Source: Cetobacterium ceti
GTDB lineage: Bacteria > Fusobacteriota > Fusobacteriia > Fusobacteriales > Fusobacteriaceae
DNA length: 35,554 nt
Reading direction: 5' to 3'
NCBI RefSeq assembly: GCF_900167275.1
Contig: NZ_FUWX01000018.1
Coordinates: 1-35,554, forward strand
Positions 17,262 to 26,204 of the stretch are shown here, piece after piece. The position numbers and the translations under genes were made by a program. Numbering within the stretch: the stretch's first letter is position 1; each line of letters starts with the position of its first letter. The notes beneath the pieces were generated by a model, which was given only the letters and a program-made list of their open reading frames with translations, searched no databases and had not been told where the DNA came from.

Positions 17262-17311
17262 GAAGACTAAAATTCTAGGCTAGAATTAAGATAATTTAAT
17301 AGAAAAATACC

Positions 17312-17340
17312 TTGATTTGAAATGTTAAATGAGGTATAAT
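17312..17340 (+). promoter_or_regulatory. Promoter of the cold-shock gene
   Basis: TTGATT (17312-17317) and TATAAT (17335-17340) are 17 bases apart, giving a start near 17347 and a leader of about 62 bases. No strong fold is seen in that leader. Confidence 0.82.
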
Positions 17341-17409
17341 CATATAAATTGTTCAACTGAAGTACATTTAGGTGGATAAGAATATTTGAAGAAATTTTGG
17401 AGGGATTAA

Positions 17410-17610
17410 ATGTTAAAAGGTTTAGTTAAATGGTTTAACAAAGAAAAAGGATTTGGTTTCGTAACTTCAGATGAAGGAGCAGATTATTTTGTACACTTCA
17501 CAGGAATAGCTGGAGAAGGTTTCAAAAGTTTAGAAGAGGGGCAATCTGTAACTTTTGAAATTGAAGATGGAAAAAAAGGACCTATCGCAGTTAAAGTAAC
17601 TGCTGCATAA
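17410..17610 (+). CDS. csp: Cold-shock family RNA-binding protein
   Basis: A 66-residue single cold-shock domain of the CspA type, which binds single-stranded RNA or DNA and acts as an RNA chaperone. RNP1 (KGFGFV, about 13-18) and RNP2 (YFVHFTGI, about 26-33) are both present, as is the starting [16 protein letters not shown]. The SD GGAGGG precedes the ATG. It has its own promoter and terminator, so it is a single-gene unit. Whether it responds to cold cannot be read from the sequence. Confidence 0.95.
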   Translation: MLKGLVKWFNKEKGFGFVTSDEGADYFVHFTGIAGEGFKSLEEGQSVTFEIEDGKKGPIAVKVTAA

Positions 17611-17624
17611 TAGATTGAAAAATC

Positions 17625-17658
17625 AGAGCTCTGTTATATAACAGAGCTCTTTCTTTTT
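17625..17658 (+). terminator. Terminator of the cold-shock gene
   Basis: AGAGCTCTGTT (17625-17635) and AACAGAGCTCT (17640-17650) make a perfect 11-bp stem over ATAT, followed by TTCTTTTT. Confidence 0.92.
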
Positions 17659-17667
17659 GAGTAAATA

Positions 17668-17696
17668 TTGACTTTTCTTTAAAAAGATGATAAAAT
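17668..17696 (+). promoter_or_regulatory. Promoter of rpsB-tsf
   Basis: TTGACT (17668-17673) and TAAAAT (17691-17696) are separated by 17 bases. The start is near 17703, giving a leader of about 107 bases that carries the folded element listed next. Confidence 0.82.
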
Positions 17697-17715
17697 AACT
17701 TGCTATTAAAATGCA

Positions 17716-17787
17716 CATTAGTTATTTCTAGACAGGGTGTTCTCTATTTAGAGGATGTCTAGTTTCGAGGCTAATGGAAGAAAATAA
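17716..17787 (+). promoter_or_regulatory. rpsB leader with candidate pseudoknot (S2 autoregulation)
   Basis: CATTAG (17716-17721) pairs with CTAATG (17771-17776). Adjacent TTATTT (17722-17727) pairs with AAATAA (17782-17787); this crosses the first helix and so forms a pseudoknot or a switch. Between them CTAGACA (17728-17734) pairs perfectly with TGTCTAG (17756-17762), topped by CTCT/AGAG (17742-17745/17750-17753). The element ends 12 bases before the SD. In enterobacteria the rpsB leader is also a pseudoknotted S2 target, so a similar role is likely here although the sequence is different. Confidence 0.65.
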
Positions 17788-17809
17788 CCGAAAATTTAGG
17801 AGGAAAAAA

Positions 17810-18553
17810 ATGGCAGTAATTACTATGAAACAATTACTTGAGGCTGGAGTTCACTTCGGTCACCAAGCAAAAAGATGGAATCCAAAGATGGCTAAGTACA
17901 TCTTCACTGAGAGAAACGGAATCCACGTAATCGATTTACACAAATCTTTAAAGAAAATTGAAGAAGCTTACAACGTAATGAGAGAAATCGCTGAGAACGG
18001 TGGAAAAGTATTATTCGTTGGAACTAAAAAGCAAGCTCAAGAAGCTGTAAAAGATCAAGCTGAAAGATCAGGAATGTTCTACATCAACAACAGATGGTTA
18101 GGTGGAATGTTAACTAACTACAAAACTATCCAAGCTAGAGTAGAAAGATTAAAAGAATTAGAAAGAATGGAAGCAGATGGAACTTTAGATACTGCTTACA
18201 CTAAAAAAGAAGCAGCTAACTTCAGAAAAGAGTTAGTAAAATTATCTAAAAACCTTTCAGGAATTAAAGATATGAAAGAGTTACCTGCAGCTATATTCGT
18301 AGTTGACGTTAAGAAAGAAACATTAGCAGTTGTAGAAGCAGCTAAATTAGGAATCCCTGTATTCGCAATGATCGATACTAACGTAGATCCAGATTTAGTA
18401 ACTTACCCAATTCCTGCAAATGACGATGCAATAAGATCAGTAAAACTTATTTCATCTGTAATGGCTAACGCTATAATCGAAGGAAACCAAGGAAAAGAAA
18501 ACGCTGAGGTTGCAACTGAAGAGTTAGCAGTAGAAGAAGGATCAGCTGAGTAA
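17810..18553 (+). CDS. rpsB: 30S ribosomal protein S2
   Basis: S2 is a late-binding protein at the head-body hinge of the 30S subunit, needed to take up S1 and structured mRNAs. The start at ATG 17810 gives [19 protein letters not shown] (247 residues). An in-frame ATG at 17774 lies inside the leader without an SD, whereas TAGGAGG sits 6 bases before the chosen ATG. Signatures are [35 protein letters not shown], and [15 protein letters not shown]. The C-terminus is acidic. Confidence 0.98.
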   Translation: MAVITMKQLLEAGVHFGHQAKRWNPKMAKYIFTERNGIHVIDLHKSLKKIEEAYNVMREIAENGGKVLFVGTKKQAQEAVKDQAERSGMFYINNRWLGGMLTNYKTIQARVERLKELERMEADGTLDTAYTKKEAANFRKELVKLSKNLSGIKDMKELPAAIFVVDVKKETLAVVEAAKLGIPVFAMIDTNVDPDLVTYPIPANDDAIRSVKLISSVMANAIIEGNQGKENAEVATEELAVEEGSAE

Positions 18554-18575
18554 TTTTTAAATACATAAAAAATAT

Positions 18576-18621
18576 GGAATTGAGTGCTCAGTACTCAATT
18601 CCTTGTACTATATAGGTACAA
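18576..18621 (+). promoter_or_regulatory. Tandem hairpins between rpsB and tsf
   Basis: GGAATTGAGT (18576-18585) pairs perfectly with ACTCAATTCC (18593-18602) over a 7-base loop. TTGTAC (18603-18608) pairs with GTACAA (18616-18621), directly abutting it. There is no T run, so these are not ordinary terminators. They may set the ratio of S2 to EF-Ts through partial termination, processing or stability. Confidence 0.6.
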
Positions 18622-18652
18622 ATAATATCTGAATTTTTGAAGGAGGAAAAAA

Positions 18653-19546
18653 ATGGCAGTAATCACAGCTGGATTAGTAAAAGAGCTAAGAGAGAGAACT
18701 GGTGCTGGAATGATGGATTGTAAAAAAGCACTAACAGAAATGGATGGAGACATCGAAAAGGCTATAGACTATTTAAGAGAGAAAGGTATAGCTAAAGCTG
18801 CTAAAAAATCAGGAAGAACTGCTGCTGAAGGATTAATCTTCGACGGTGTATCTGCTGATCACAAAACTGCAGTAGTTTTAGAGTTCAACTCTGAAACAGA
18901 CTTCGTTGCTAAAAACGAAGAGTTCAAAGCTTTAGGACACAAATTAGTAGAGGTTGCTTTACAATCATCTGTTAATACATTAGAAGAGTTAAAAGCTTAT
19001 GTATTAGAAAATGGAAAAACTGTAGAAACTGTAGTAACTGATTTAATCGCAAAAATCGGAGAAAACATGTCAGTTAGAAGATTTGAAAAAGTAACTGCTG
19101 AGGAAGGATTTGTAACTACTTACAACCACCTTGGAGGAAAATTAGGAGTTATCGTTGCTATGACTGGAGAAGCTACTGAAGCTAACGTTGTTAAAGCAAA
19201 AGATATCGCAATGCACGTTGCTGCAATGGATCCTAAATACTTAGATAGATCAGTTGTAACTACTGATGATTTAGATAGAGAGAGAGAAATTGCTAGACAC
19301 CAATTAGAGCAAGAAGGAAAACCTGCACAAATTATCGAAAAGATATTAGTTGGAAAAATGAACAAATTCTACGAAGAGAACTGTTTAGTTGACCAAATTT
19401 TCGTTAAAGCAGAAAACAAAGAAACTGTAGCTCAATATGCTGGAGACATGAAAGTTGTATCTTTCGCTAGATATAAAGTTGGAGAAGGTATTGAGAAAGC
19501 AGCTGTAGATTTCGCAGCAGAAGTTGCAGCTCAAATCAACGGTTAA
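18653..19546 (+). CDS. tsf: Elongation factor Ts
   Basis: EF-Ts exchanges GDP for GTP on EF-Tu. The 297 residues have the N-terminal UBA-like domain with [20 protein letters not shown], then the core signature [11 protein letters not shown] (TDFV contacts the EF-Tu nucleotide site), and the coiled-coil region with [14 protein letters not shown]. The SD GAAGGAGG precedes the ATG. It is co-transcribed with rpsB across a 99-base gap and closed by a strong terminator. Confidence 0.98.
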   Translation: MAVITAGLVKELRERTGAGMMDCKKALTEMDGDIEKAIDYLREKGIAKAAKKSGRTAAEGLIFDGVSADHKTAVVLEFNSETDFVAKNEEFKALGHKLVEVALQSSVNTLEELKAYVLENGKTVETVVTDLIAKIGENMSVRRFEKVTAEEGFVTTYNHLGGKLGVIVAMTGEATEANVVKAKDIAMHVAAMDPKYLDRSVVTTDDLDREREIARHQLEQEGKPAQIIEKILVGKMNKFYEENCLVDQIFVKAENKETVAQYAGDMKVVSFARYKVGEGIEKAAVDFAAEVAAQING

Positions 19547-19560
19547 TAGAAAATAGCATA

Positions 19561-19587
19561 GGGGATGCAATTGCATCCCCTTTTTTT
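19561..19587 (+). terminator. Terminator after tsf
   Basis: GGGGATGC (19561-19568) and GCATCCCC (19573-19580) form an 8-bp stem over AATT, followed by seven T. There is no clear promoter between this and pyrH, so either the terminator is leaky or pyrH is driven from within tsf. Confidence 0.93.
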
Positions 19588-19616
19588 AAAAATAAAACTC
19601 AGAGGAGAAGAATTAG

Positions 19617-20336
<720 letters not shown>

Positions 20337-20351
20337 AATTAGGAGGGAAAT

Positions 20352-20912
20352 ATGGCAATTCAAATGTTAATGACAGAATGTAAAGAAAAAATGAATAAGG
20401 CTGTAGAAGCTACAAAAACAAAATTTACAAGTATTAGAGCGGGAAGAGCTAACGTTGCGATGTTAGATGGAATAAAGGTTGAGCAGTATGGTTCAGAAAT
20501 GCCTTTAAACCAAATCGGATCTGTATCAGCTCCAGAATCAAGATTATTAGTAATCGATCCTTGGGATAAATCAATTATACCTGCAATTGAAAAATCAATA
20601 ATGTTATCAAACCTTGGATTAACTCCAAATAATGATGGTAAAGTTATTAGATTAATGATACCTGAATTAACAGCTGACAGAAGAAAAGAATATGTAAAAT
20701 TAGCTAAAACTGAAGCTGAAAATGGAAAAGTTGCAGTTAGAAATATCAGAAAAGATACTAACAATGCTTTAAGAAGATTAGAAAAAGACGGAGAAATCAC
20801 TGCTGATGATTTAAAAAGAAGTGAAGATGACGTTCAAAAAATAACTGATAATACTATTAAAATGATAGATGAATTATTAGCTAAAAAAGAAAAAGAGATC
20901 ACAACTGTATAG
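20352..20912 (+). CDS. frr: Ribosome recycling factor
   Basis: RRF splits the post-termination ribosome together with EF-G. The 186 residues are normal and fold as a three-helix bundle with a small domain. Signatures are FTSIRAGRANVAMLDGIKVEQYG, LLVIDPWDKSIIPAIEKSI, and RKEYVKLAKTEAENGKVA. The SD AGGAGGG precedes the ATG. It is followed by a terminator, so pyrH-frr form one unit. Confidence 0.98.
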   Translation: MAIQMLMTECKEKMNKAVEATKTKFTSIRAGRANVAMLDGIKVEQYGSEMPLNQIGSVSAPESRLLVIDPWDKSIIPAIEKSIMLSNLGLTPNNDGKVIRLMIPELTADRRKEYVKLAKTEAENGKVAVRNIRKDTNNALRRLEKDGEITADDLKRSEDDVQKITDNTIKMIDELLAKKEKEITTV

Positions 20913-20921
20913 TTTATGTAC

Positions 20922-20950
20922 AGAGGCTCCTTAATGGAGCCTCTTTTTTT
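20922..20950 (+). terminator. Terminator after frr
   Basis: AGAGGCTCC (20922-20930) and GGAGCCTCT (20936-20944) form a 9-bp perfect stem over TTAAT, followed by seven T. Confidence 0.94.
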
Positions 20951-20971
20951 ATAGAAAATTTCTGATAAATA

Positions 20972-20980
20972 TGTTACAAT
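20972..20980 (+). promoter_or_regulatory. Extended -10 promoter before uppS
   Basis: TGTTACAAT (20972-20980) is an extended -10 element (TG-n-TACAAT) just after the frr terminator. The region 17 bases upstream reads TAGAAA, a poor -35. The start would be near 20987, 25 bases before uppS. Confidence 0.55.
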
Positions 20981-21011
20981 TTATTGAGATTTAATGAGGT
21001 GAGAAGACTAT

Positions 21012-21698
21012 ATGGAACTGAAAATACCAAACCATATTGGAATAATTATGGATGGAAATGGAAGATGGGCAAAGAAAAGAAATTTACCTAGAACCTTAGG
21101 TCATAGAGAGGGTGCTAAAACACTTAGAAAGATTTTAACTTATGCCAGTCAAAGGGGAGTAAAGTATTTAACAGTCTATGCATTTTCAACTGAAAATTGG
21201 AAAAGAGCCAAGGAGGAAGTTGATGCTTTAATGTTTCTTTTTAAAACTTATATAAAAAGTGAAAGAAAAAATCTTATGAAAAATAATGTGAGATTTTTAG
21301 TTTCTGGGAGAACAGAGGGAGTTTCAGATTCTTTATTAGAAGCTATTAGAGATTTAGAAGAAACAACAAAGGAAAATACAGGAATTGTTTTGAATATAGC
21401 CTTTAATTATGGTGGAAGAGCAGAAATTATAGATGCTGTTAATAAAATAATTAATCAAGGGAAAAAGGAGATAACAGAGGATACTTTTAAAGAGTATTTA
21501 TACAATAATATCCCAGATCCTGAACTTATAATAAGAACAAGTGGAGAATTTAGAATCTCGAATTTTTTATTATGGCAAGTTGCCTATTCAGAATTTTATA
21601 TTACAGATTTATTCTGGCCTGAATTTGATGAAAAAGCTTTTGATGATGCTATAAATAGTTACAATAAAAGAGATCGTAGATTTGGAGGAGCTAAATAA
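21012..21698 (+). CDS. uppS: Undecaprenyl diphosphate synthase
   Basis: UppS condenses isopentenyl diphosphate units onto farnesyl diphosphate in cis to give the lipid carrier for peptidoglycan and LPS. The 228 residues have PNHIGIIMDGNGRWAKKR with the catalytic Asp14, LTVYAFSTENWKR, NIAFNYGGRAEI, and the C-terminal RTSGEFRISNFLLWQ and DLFWPEF. It heads the uppS-cdsA pair, with a 2-base gap to cdsA. The substrate chain depends on dxr, two genes on. Confidence 0.98.
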   Translation: MELKIPNHIGIIMDGNGRWAKKRNLPRTLGHREGAKTLRKILTYASQRGVKYLTVYAFSTENWKRAKEEVDALMFLFKTYIKSERKNLMKNNVRFLVSGRTEGVSDSLLEAIRDLEETTKENTGIVLNIAFNYGGRAEIIDAVNKIINQGKKEITEDTFKEYLYNNIPDPELIIRTSGEFRISNFLLWQVAYSEFYITDLFWPEFDEKAFDDAINSYNKRDRRFGGAK

Positions 21699-21700
21699 AT

Positions 21701-22522
21701 ATGATGAATAGATTATTTGTAGCACTTATAGGAATTCCAATTTTAGTTTTTATTCTATTAAACGGAGGACTACCTCTGTTAATATTTTCAAATTTAATTA
21801 TATTAATTGGATTATATGAATTTTATAGAATGGCTGAATTAGGTGGTAAGAAACCATTTAAAATTTTGGGATATATAGGTGGTATGTTAATACCTAACTT
21901 ACTATATTTTAATTATCCAAAAAATATAGAAGTTAGTATGATATTTCCCCTGGTACTTATTTTACTAGGAACTATGGGAATGAGAGTTTTAAAAAATAAA
22001 GTTGAAGAATCTAGCGATTGCGTCGGAATTACTATTTTAGGTGTAATGTATGTATCAATTTTATTTAGTCATTTAATACTTATGAGCAAATTACCAAACG
22101 GTGGAAAATGGCTTTTAGCAGTGCAAATTTTAGTATGGGTTTGTGATTCCTTTGCATATTTTACTGGAATATCAATGGGAAGAAAGTTTTTTAAAAATGG
22201 ATTTAGCGTAATAAGTCCAAAAAAATCAGTAGAAGGTTCCATAGGTGGAATAGTTTTTACTGTGTTAACCCTATACTTAATGAATAAATATGTTGGCCTT
22301 ATCACTGGAGAATATTCATTTTATATAATAATAATTTTAGGACTTGCAATAAGTATTTTAGCTCAAATAGGTGATTTAGGAGAATCTATGTTTAAAAGAG
22401 AATTTAAAATAAAAGATTCAGGAAAGTTATTAGGAGAGCATGGAGGAATTTTAGATAGATTTGATAGTATCTTATTTGTTGTACCTACTGTTTATTATAT
22501 TTTGAAATTTTTTACATTTTAA
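21701..22522 (+). CDS. cdsA: Phosphatidate cytidylyltransferase
   Basis: CdsA makes CDP-diacylglycerol from phosphatidate and CTP in the inner membrane, the branch point for phospholipids. The 273 residues have about seven or eight hydrophobic segments, and the C-terminal family signature is seen as QIGDLGESMFKREFKIKDSG followed by LLGEHGGILDRFDSILF. DSFAYFTG and SPKKSVEGSIGG are also present. The start is the first of two ATG codons. It overlaps nothing, but the 2-base gap to uppS suggests coupling. Confidence 0.97.
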   Translation: MMNRLFVALIGIPILVFILLNGGLPLLIFSNLIILIGLYEFYRMAELGGKKPFKILGYIGGMLIPNLLYFNYPKNIEVSMIFPLVLILLGTMGMRVLKNKVEESSDCVGITILGVMYVSILFSHLILMSKLPNGGKWLLAVQILVWVCDSFAYFTGISMGRKFFKNGFSVISPKKSVEGSIGGIVFTVLTLYLMNKYVGLITGEYSFYIIIILGLAISILAQIGDLGESMFKREFKIKDSGKLLGEHGGILDRFDSILFVVPTVYYILKFFTF

Positions 22523-22529
22523 GAAATTT

Positions 22530-22557
22530 AAGGGCGGCTGCATAGCTGCCTTTTTTT
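22530..22557 (+). terminator. Terminator-like hairpin between cdsA and dxr
   Basis: GGCGGC (22533-22538) pairs with GCTGCC (22545-22550), one G-U pair included, and T539-A544 may extend it inward. Seven T follow. The dxr SD lies only 8 bases after it and no dxr promoter is seen, so it may act as an attenuator that lowers dxr and the genes after it. Confidence 0.8.
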
Positions 22558-22576
22558 GACAAAAGGAGAGGTATTT

Positions 22577-23728
22577 ATGAAAAAAATAGGAATTTTAGGA
22601 TCCACAGGAAGCATAGGAACTAGTGCATTAGATGTGATTAGACATGCTAGAGATAAATATGAAGTAGTTGCCTTAAGTGGATATTCAAATATAGACTTAT
22701 TAATGGAACAAATAGAAGAATTTAATCCTAAATATGTAGCTATAGGTTTTAAAGAGGGATACGATAGAATAAAAGAAAAATATCCTCAAATAAATTTATT
22801 TTTAGGAGAAGAGGGTTTAAAAGAAATAGGAAAGTTAAAAGAGGTTGAAATTTTGCTGACAGCAGTAAGTGGAGCTATAGGAATTGAAGCTACTGTAGAG
22901 GGAATAAAAAGTGGAAAGAGAATAGCTCTTGCAAATAAAGAGACTATGGTAGCAGCAGGACCATATATAAATGACCTTTTAAAAAAATATCCTAAGGCAG
23001 AGATAATTCCAGTAGACAGTGAGCATTCAGCTATATTTCAATCTCTTTTAGGTGGAAAGAAAAATGAAGTTTCAAAGTTAATAATAACAGCTAGTGGAGG
23101 AACATTTAGAGGAAAGAATTTAGAGGATTTAAAAGATGTAACAGTGGAACAAGCCTTAAAACATCCTAACTGGTCAATGGGAAGAAAAATAACTATAGAT
23201 TCTTCAACCCTTGTAAATAAAGGATTAGAAATAATAGAAGCCCATGAATTATTTGGAGTAGATTATGAAAATATAGAAGTTTTAGTTCATCCTCAAAGTA
23301 TAGTTCACTCTATGGTAGAATTTAAAGATAAATCAGTTATAGCTCAATTGGGAGTACCAGATATGAAAATACCGATACAGTATGCTTTTACATATCCTGA
23401 AAGAGATGAAAATACAGTCTTTGAAACTTTAGATTTAAGAAAAGTTGGAACTTTAACATTTGAAGAACCAAATAGAGAAGTATTTAAAGGTATTGATTTA
23501 GCTTTCAAAGCTGGAAAAATAGGAAAAACAATGCCAGCTGTATTAAATGCAGCCAATGAAATAGCTGTAGAGTTATTTTTAAGAGGAGAGATTAAATTCT
23601 TAGAAATTTATGAAATTATAGAAAAAGCTATGGATAGACATGAACCTAAAGAGATAGATTCTATTGAAACTATAAAAATGGTAGATTTAGAAACTAGAGC
23701 TTGGGTTTATAAAAATTATGAAAAATAG
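22577..23728 (+). CDS. dxr: 1-deoxy-D-xylulose 5-phosphate reductoisomerase
   Basis: Dxr carries out the second step of the MEP isoprenoid pathway with NADPH and a divalent metal. The start at ATG 22577 gives [20 protein letters not shown] (383 residues). The upstream TTG at 22556 lies before the SD (AAAGGAGAGG) and is rejected. The NADPH loop is GSTGSIG (8-14). The metal-site segment is [13 protein letters not shown], and [11 protein letters not shown] and [15 protein letters not shown] are catalytic-loop and core signatures. A 12-base gap to the kinase gene follows. Confidence 0.98.
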   Translation: MKKIGILGSTGSIGTSALDVIRHARDKYEVVALSGYSNIDLLMEQIEEFNPKYVAIGFKEGYDRIKEKYPQINLFLGEEGLKEIGKLKEVEILLTAVSGAIGIEATVEGIKSGKRIALANKETMVAAGPYINDLLKKYPKAEIIPVDSEHSAIFQSLLGGKKNEVSKLIITASGGTFRGKNLEDLKDVTVEQALKHPNWSMGRKITIDSSTLVNKGLEIIEAHELFGVDYENIEVLVHPQSIVHSMVEFKDKSVIAQLGVPDMKIPIQYAFTYPERDENTVFETLDLRKVGTLTFEEPNREVFKGIDLAFKAGKIGKTMPAVLNAANEIAVELFLRGEIKFLEIYEIIEKAMDRHEPKEIDSIETIKMVDLETRAWVYKNYEK

Positions 23729-23740
23729 AAAGAGGTAATA

Positions 23741-24415
23741 ATGGGAAAATTAATTGTTATAGAAGGAACAGATAGCAGTGGAAAACAAACTCAAACTGAA
23801 AAATTATATGAAAGATTGGAAAAAGAATATGATAAAATAAAAAAAATATCATTTCCAAATTATGATAGTCCAGCTTGTGAGCCTGTTAAAATGTATTTAG
23901 CAGGAGAATTTGGAACAGATGCTCAAAAGGTAAATCCATATCCAGCATCAACAATGTATGCCATAGATAGATATGCATCTTATAAAAAAGATTGGGAAGA
24001 ATTTTATGAAGAGAATGGAATAATATTAACAGATAGATATGTTACTTCTAATATGATTCATCAGGCTTCAAAAATATCTGATAAAGAAGAAAAAGAAGTT
24101 TATTTAAATTGGTTAGAGGATTTAGAATACAATAAAATATCTATTCCAAGACCAGACTTAACAATATTTTTAAATATGCCTCCTGAAATGGCTAATAAAT
24201 TAATGGAAGCTAGAAAAAATAAAATTACAGGAGAGGATAAAAAAGATATTCATGAAAAAAATAAAGAATATTTAAGAAAATCTCATGAAAATGCCTGTGA
24301 AATTGCAAAAAAATATAATTGGGTAGAAATAAAGTGTGTAGATGGGGAAAGATTAAAAACTATAGATGAAATCAATGATGAAATTTATGAAGAGGTAAAG
24401 AAAATACTAAAATAA
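23741..24415 (+). CDS. tmk: Thymidylate kinase family protein
   Basis: A P-loop nucleoside monophosphate kinase, 224 residues, most like dTMP kinase. GKLIVIEGTDSSGKQTQ holds the P-loop (9-17), in which the residue after the Lys is Gln rather than Ser/Thr, with Thr following. ILTDRYVTSNMIHQ matches the DR(Y/F)xxS motif that binds the base and phosphate. DLTIFLNMPPEMA fits the DxxxxLxxxPE segment. It sits between dxr and rseP, which are usually adjacent. It may be the cell's only dTMP kinase or a paralog with another substrate; this window cannot tell. Confidence 0.82.
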   Translation: MGKLIVIEGTDSSGKQTQTEKLYERLEKEYDKIKKISFPNYDSPACEPVKMYLAGEFGTDAQKVNPYPASTMYAIDRYASYKKDWEEFYEENGIILTDRYVTSNMIHQASKISDKEEKEVYLNWLEDLEYNKISIPRPDLTIFLNMPPEMANKLMEARKNKITGEDKKDIHEKNKEYLRKSHENACEIAKKYNWVEIKCVDGERLKTIDEINDEIYEEVKKILK

Positions 24416-24427
24416 TAGGGGGAGAAG

Positions 24428-25444
24428 ATGAGCATATTAATAGCACTTCTAGTTTTAGGAGTTATAATTATGATACATGAACTAGGACATTTTGTAGCTG
24501 CAAGAATATGTAAAATGCCAATTTCAGAATTTGCAATTGGTATGGGTCCGGAAATATATTCATATTATACGGGGAAAACATTATATTCAATTAGAGCTAT
24601 ACCTATAGGTGGATTTGTAAATATTGATGGAATGGAAGTAGAAAGTAAAGTTCGAAATGGATTTAATAGTAAACCAGCTTATGAGAGATTTTTTGTTTTA
24701 TTTGCAGGGGTCTTTATGAACTTTATATTGGCTTTTACTATTATATTTGGAAGTTTAATGATAAATGGAAAAGCAGTTCAAAGTACTAAGCCCGTAGTTG
24801 GAGAAACTTTACAAGAGTCAAAAGCTTATAAATATTTAAAGCCAGGAGATAAAATAGAGAAATTAAATAATATTTCTATAGAAAAATGGGATGATATTGG
24901 TAAAGCTTTAAAGGGAAATAAGAGTAAAGAGATACCTGTGGTAATTGAAAGAAAAGGAGAAGAGATGACTCTAGATGTTCCTTTGACTTTAGTGCCCCAA
25001 AGAGAAGAAAGAATTTTAGGAATAATTCCTGAATTTACTGTGGAAAAATATGGATTAGTAGATGGAATAACAACTAGTTTTAAAACATTTGGAAATGTTT
25101 TTGTAGATACAGTAAAAGGATTAAAAATGTTAGTTACAGGAAAAGTTAAAGCTGATGAAATAAGTGGACCTGTGGGAATTGTAAAAATTGTAGGACAAGC
25201 TAGTAGAGGAGGAGGATTAGTTCTTCTTTGGCTAACGGCAATTTTATCTATAAATGTGGGAATTTTTAATTTATTACCTTTTCCAGCTTTAGATGGTGGA
25301 AGAATATTATTTGTAATTTTAGAAATGGTTGGAATAAAGGTAAATAAAAAGTTAGAAGAAAAAGTGCATATGGCTGGGATGTTTATACTTTTCGCATTGA
25401 TTATTTTTGCAACTGCCAATGATGTTTTTAATTTAACAAAATAA
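24428..25444 (+). CDS. rseP: Site-2 intramembrane zinc metalloprotease RseP
   Basis: RseP cuts membrane-anchored anti-sigma factors and leftover signal peptides within the membrane. The 338 residues have the zinc motif HELGH (17-21) in the first membrane helix and NLLPFPALDGGR (281-292) with the third ligand Asp in a later helix. One PDZ domain lies at about 120-190, with EERILGIIPEF after it. It is shorter than the E. coli enzyme, which has two PDZ domains. The start is ATG after GGGGGAG. Which protein it cleaves here is not visible. Confidence 0.96.
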   Translation: MSILIALLVLGVIIMIHELGHFVAARICKMPISEFAIGMGPEIYSYYTGKTLYSIRAIPIGGFVNIDGMEVESKVRNGFNSKPAYERFFVLFAGVFMNFILAFTIIFGSLMINGKAVQSTKPVVGETLQESKAYKYLKPGDKIEKLNNISIEKWDDIGKALKGNKSKEIPVVIERKGEEMTLDVPLTLVPQREERILGIIPEFTVEKYGLVDGITTSFKTFGNVFVDTVKGLKMLVTGKVKADEISGPVGIVKIVGQASRGGGLVLLWLTAILSINVGIFNLLPFPALDGGRILFVILEMVGIKVNKKLEEKVHMAGMFILFALIIFATANDVFNLTK

Positions 25445-25466
25445 AAAAAGTAGGAGAAGCATAATT

Positions 25467-26078
25467 ATGAAAGATAAGAGAGGAAGAATAAAAAGAACAG
25501 CAACAATATTATTTGCAGCTAATGGAATAAAAAATACAAAAATCGAAGATATAGCAAATGTATTAGGAATGGCTAAGGGTGGGTTCTATTACTATTATAA
25601 AAGTAAGGACCATTTATTAGAGGAAATTATGGATGACTCAGTAGAAGGTAGAAAAGAGTTTTTAAAAAATATAGAATGTTTAAATATACCCTTTGAAGAA
25701 AAAATAAAAATGTTTATTTCTAGAAGACTTAATTTAAAGGATGAAAGACATAATCTATTTTTATTTGCAAAGATATATGAAAATGGAGAAACAAATCTTA
25801 CATATGATGAATATGCAAAAAGAGATAAAATTTTTGAATATTTTTTAATTGCAAATAAAGAATATATTAAAGATGAATATATTGATGAAATACCTAAAAT
25901 TAGAGCAATTATTAGTTCAGGATTAACTAGACTTCTTTTAGTTTTAATTGAAAACACAGGAGTTGAAGTTAAAGGGGAAGATAGCTATAGAAAGATGATT
26001 GAAAGATTTAATCGAATCGATATAGATAAGGAAGTAGAACTATTTTATAAATTATTTATAAAGGAAATTTTAAAATAA
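25467..26078 (+). CDS. TetR/AcrR-family transcriptional regulator
   Basis: The 203 residues have the N-terminal TetR helix-turn-helix: RIKRTATILFAANGIKNTKI, then IEDIANVLGMAKGGFYYYYK with the recognition helix (about 24-50). The C-terminal helical part is the ligand-binding and dimer region and carries no feature that identifies a ligand. The SD AGGAG is 11 bases before the ATG, and the 22-base gap to rseP suggests co-transcription. No divergent target gene is nearby. A role in envelope lipid or efflux control is possible but not supported by the sequence. Confidence 0.92.
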   Translation: MKDKRGRIKRTATILFAANGIKNTKIEDIANVLGMAKGGFYYYYKSKDHLLEEIMDDSVEGRKEFLKNIECLNIPFEEKIKMFISRRLNLKDERHNLFLFAKIYENGETNLTYDEYAKRDKIFEYFLIANKEYIKDEYIDEIPKIRAIISSGLTRLLLVLIENTGVEVKGEDSYRKMIERFNRIDIDKEVELFYKLFIKEILK

Positions 26079-26114
26079 AAATCTGTTAAATGGACAAAAA
26101 AATTAAAAAAAGTC

Positions 26115-26143
26115 TTGAAAAAATACAAAAGAACTATTATAAT
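26115..26143 (+). promoter_or_regulatory. Promoter of the NtrC-type regulator gene
   Basis: TTGAAA (26115-26120) and TATAAT (26138-26143) are 17 bases apart, giving a start near 26150. The 55-base leader is A-rich and shows no strong fold. Confidence 0.82.
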
Positions 26144-26204
26144 ACAGTGTTAACGGAAAACGAAAAATAAAAAATAAAAAATTTAAAAATAGGGAGGAAA
26201 TTAA

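Noticed and set aside
17270-17286. AATTCT/AGAATT hairpin after the rhodanese-like gene
   Set aside because: Only 6 bp of mostly A-T pairs and no T run; not enough to call a terminator.
17774-17809. N-terminal extension of rpsB from ATG 17774
   Set aside because: It lies in the folded leader, has no SD, and would add 12 residues to a conserved N-terminus. ATG 17810 has a strong SD.
22556-22576. TTG-started extension of dxr
   Set aside because: It begins within the T-run end of the terminator and before the SD; the family N-terminus starts at ATG 22577.
24826-25419. A 197-codon open frame on the minus strand over rseP, and others such as 4214-4717 and 20360-20800
   Set aside because: Each mirrors a well-supported + strand gene, has no recognisable family motif and is a product of low-GC codon bias. 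No SD or conserved domain supports them.
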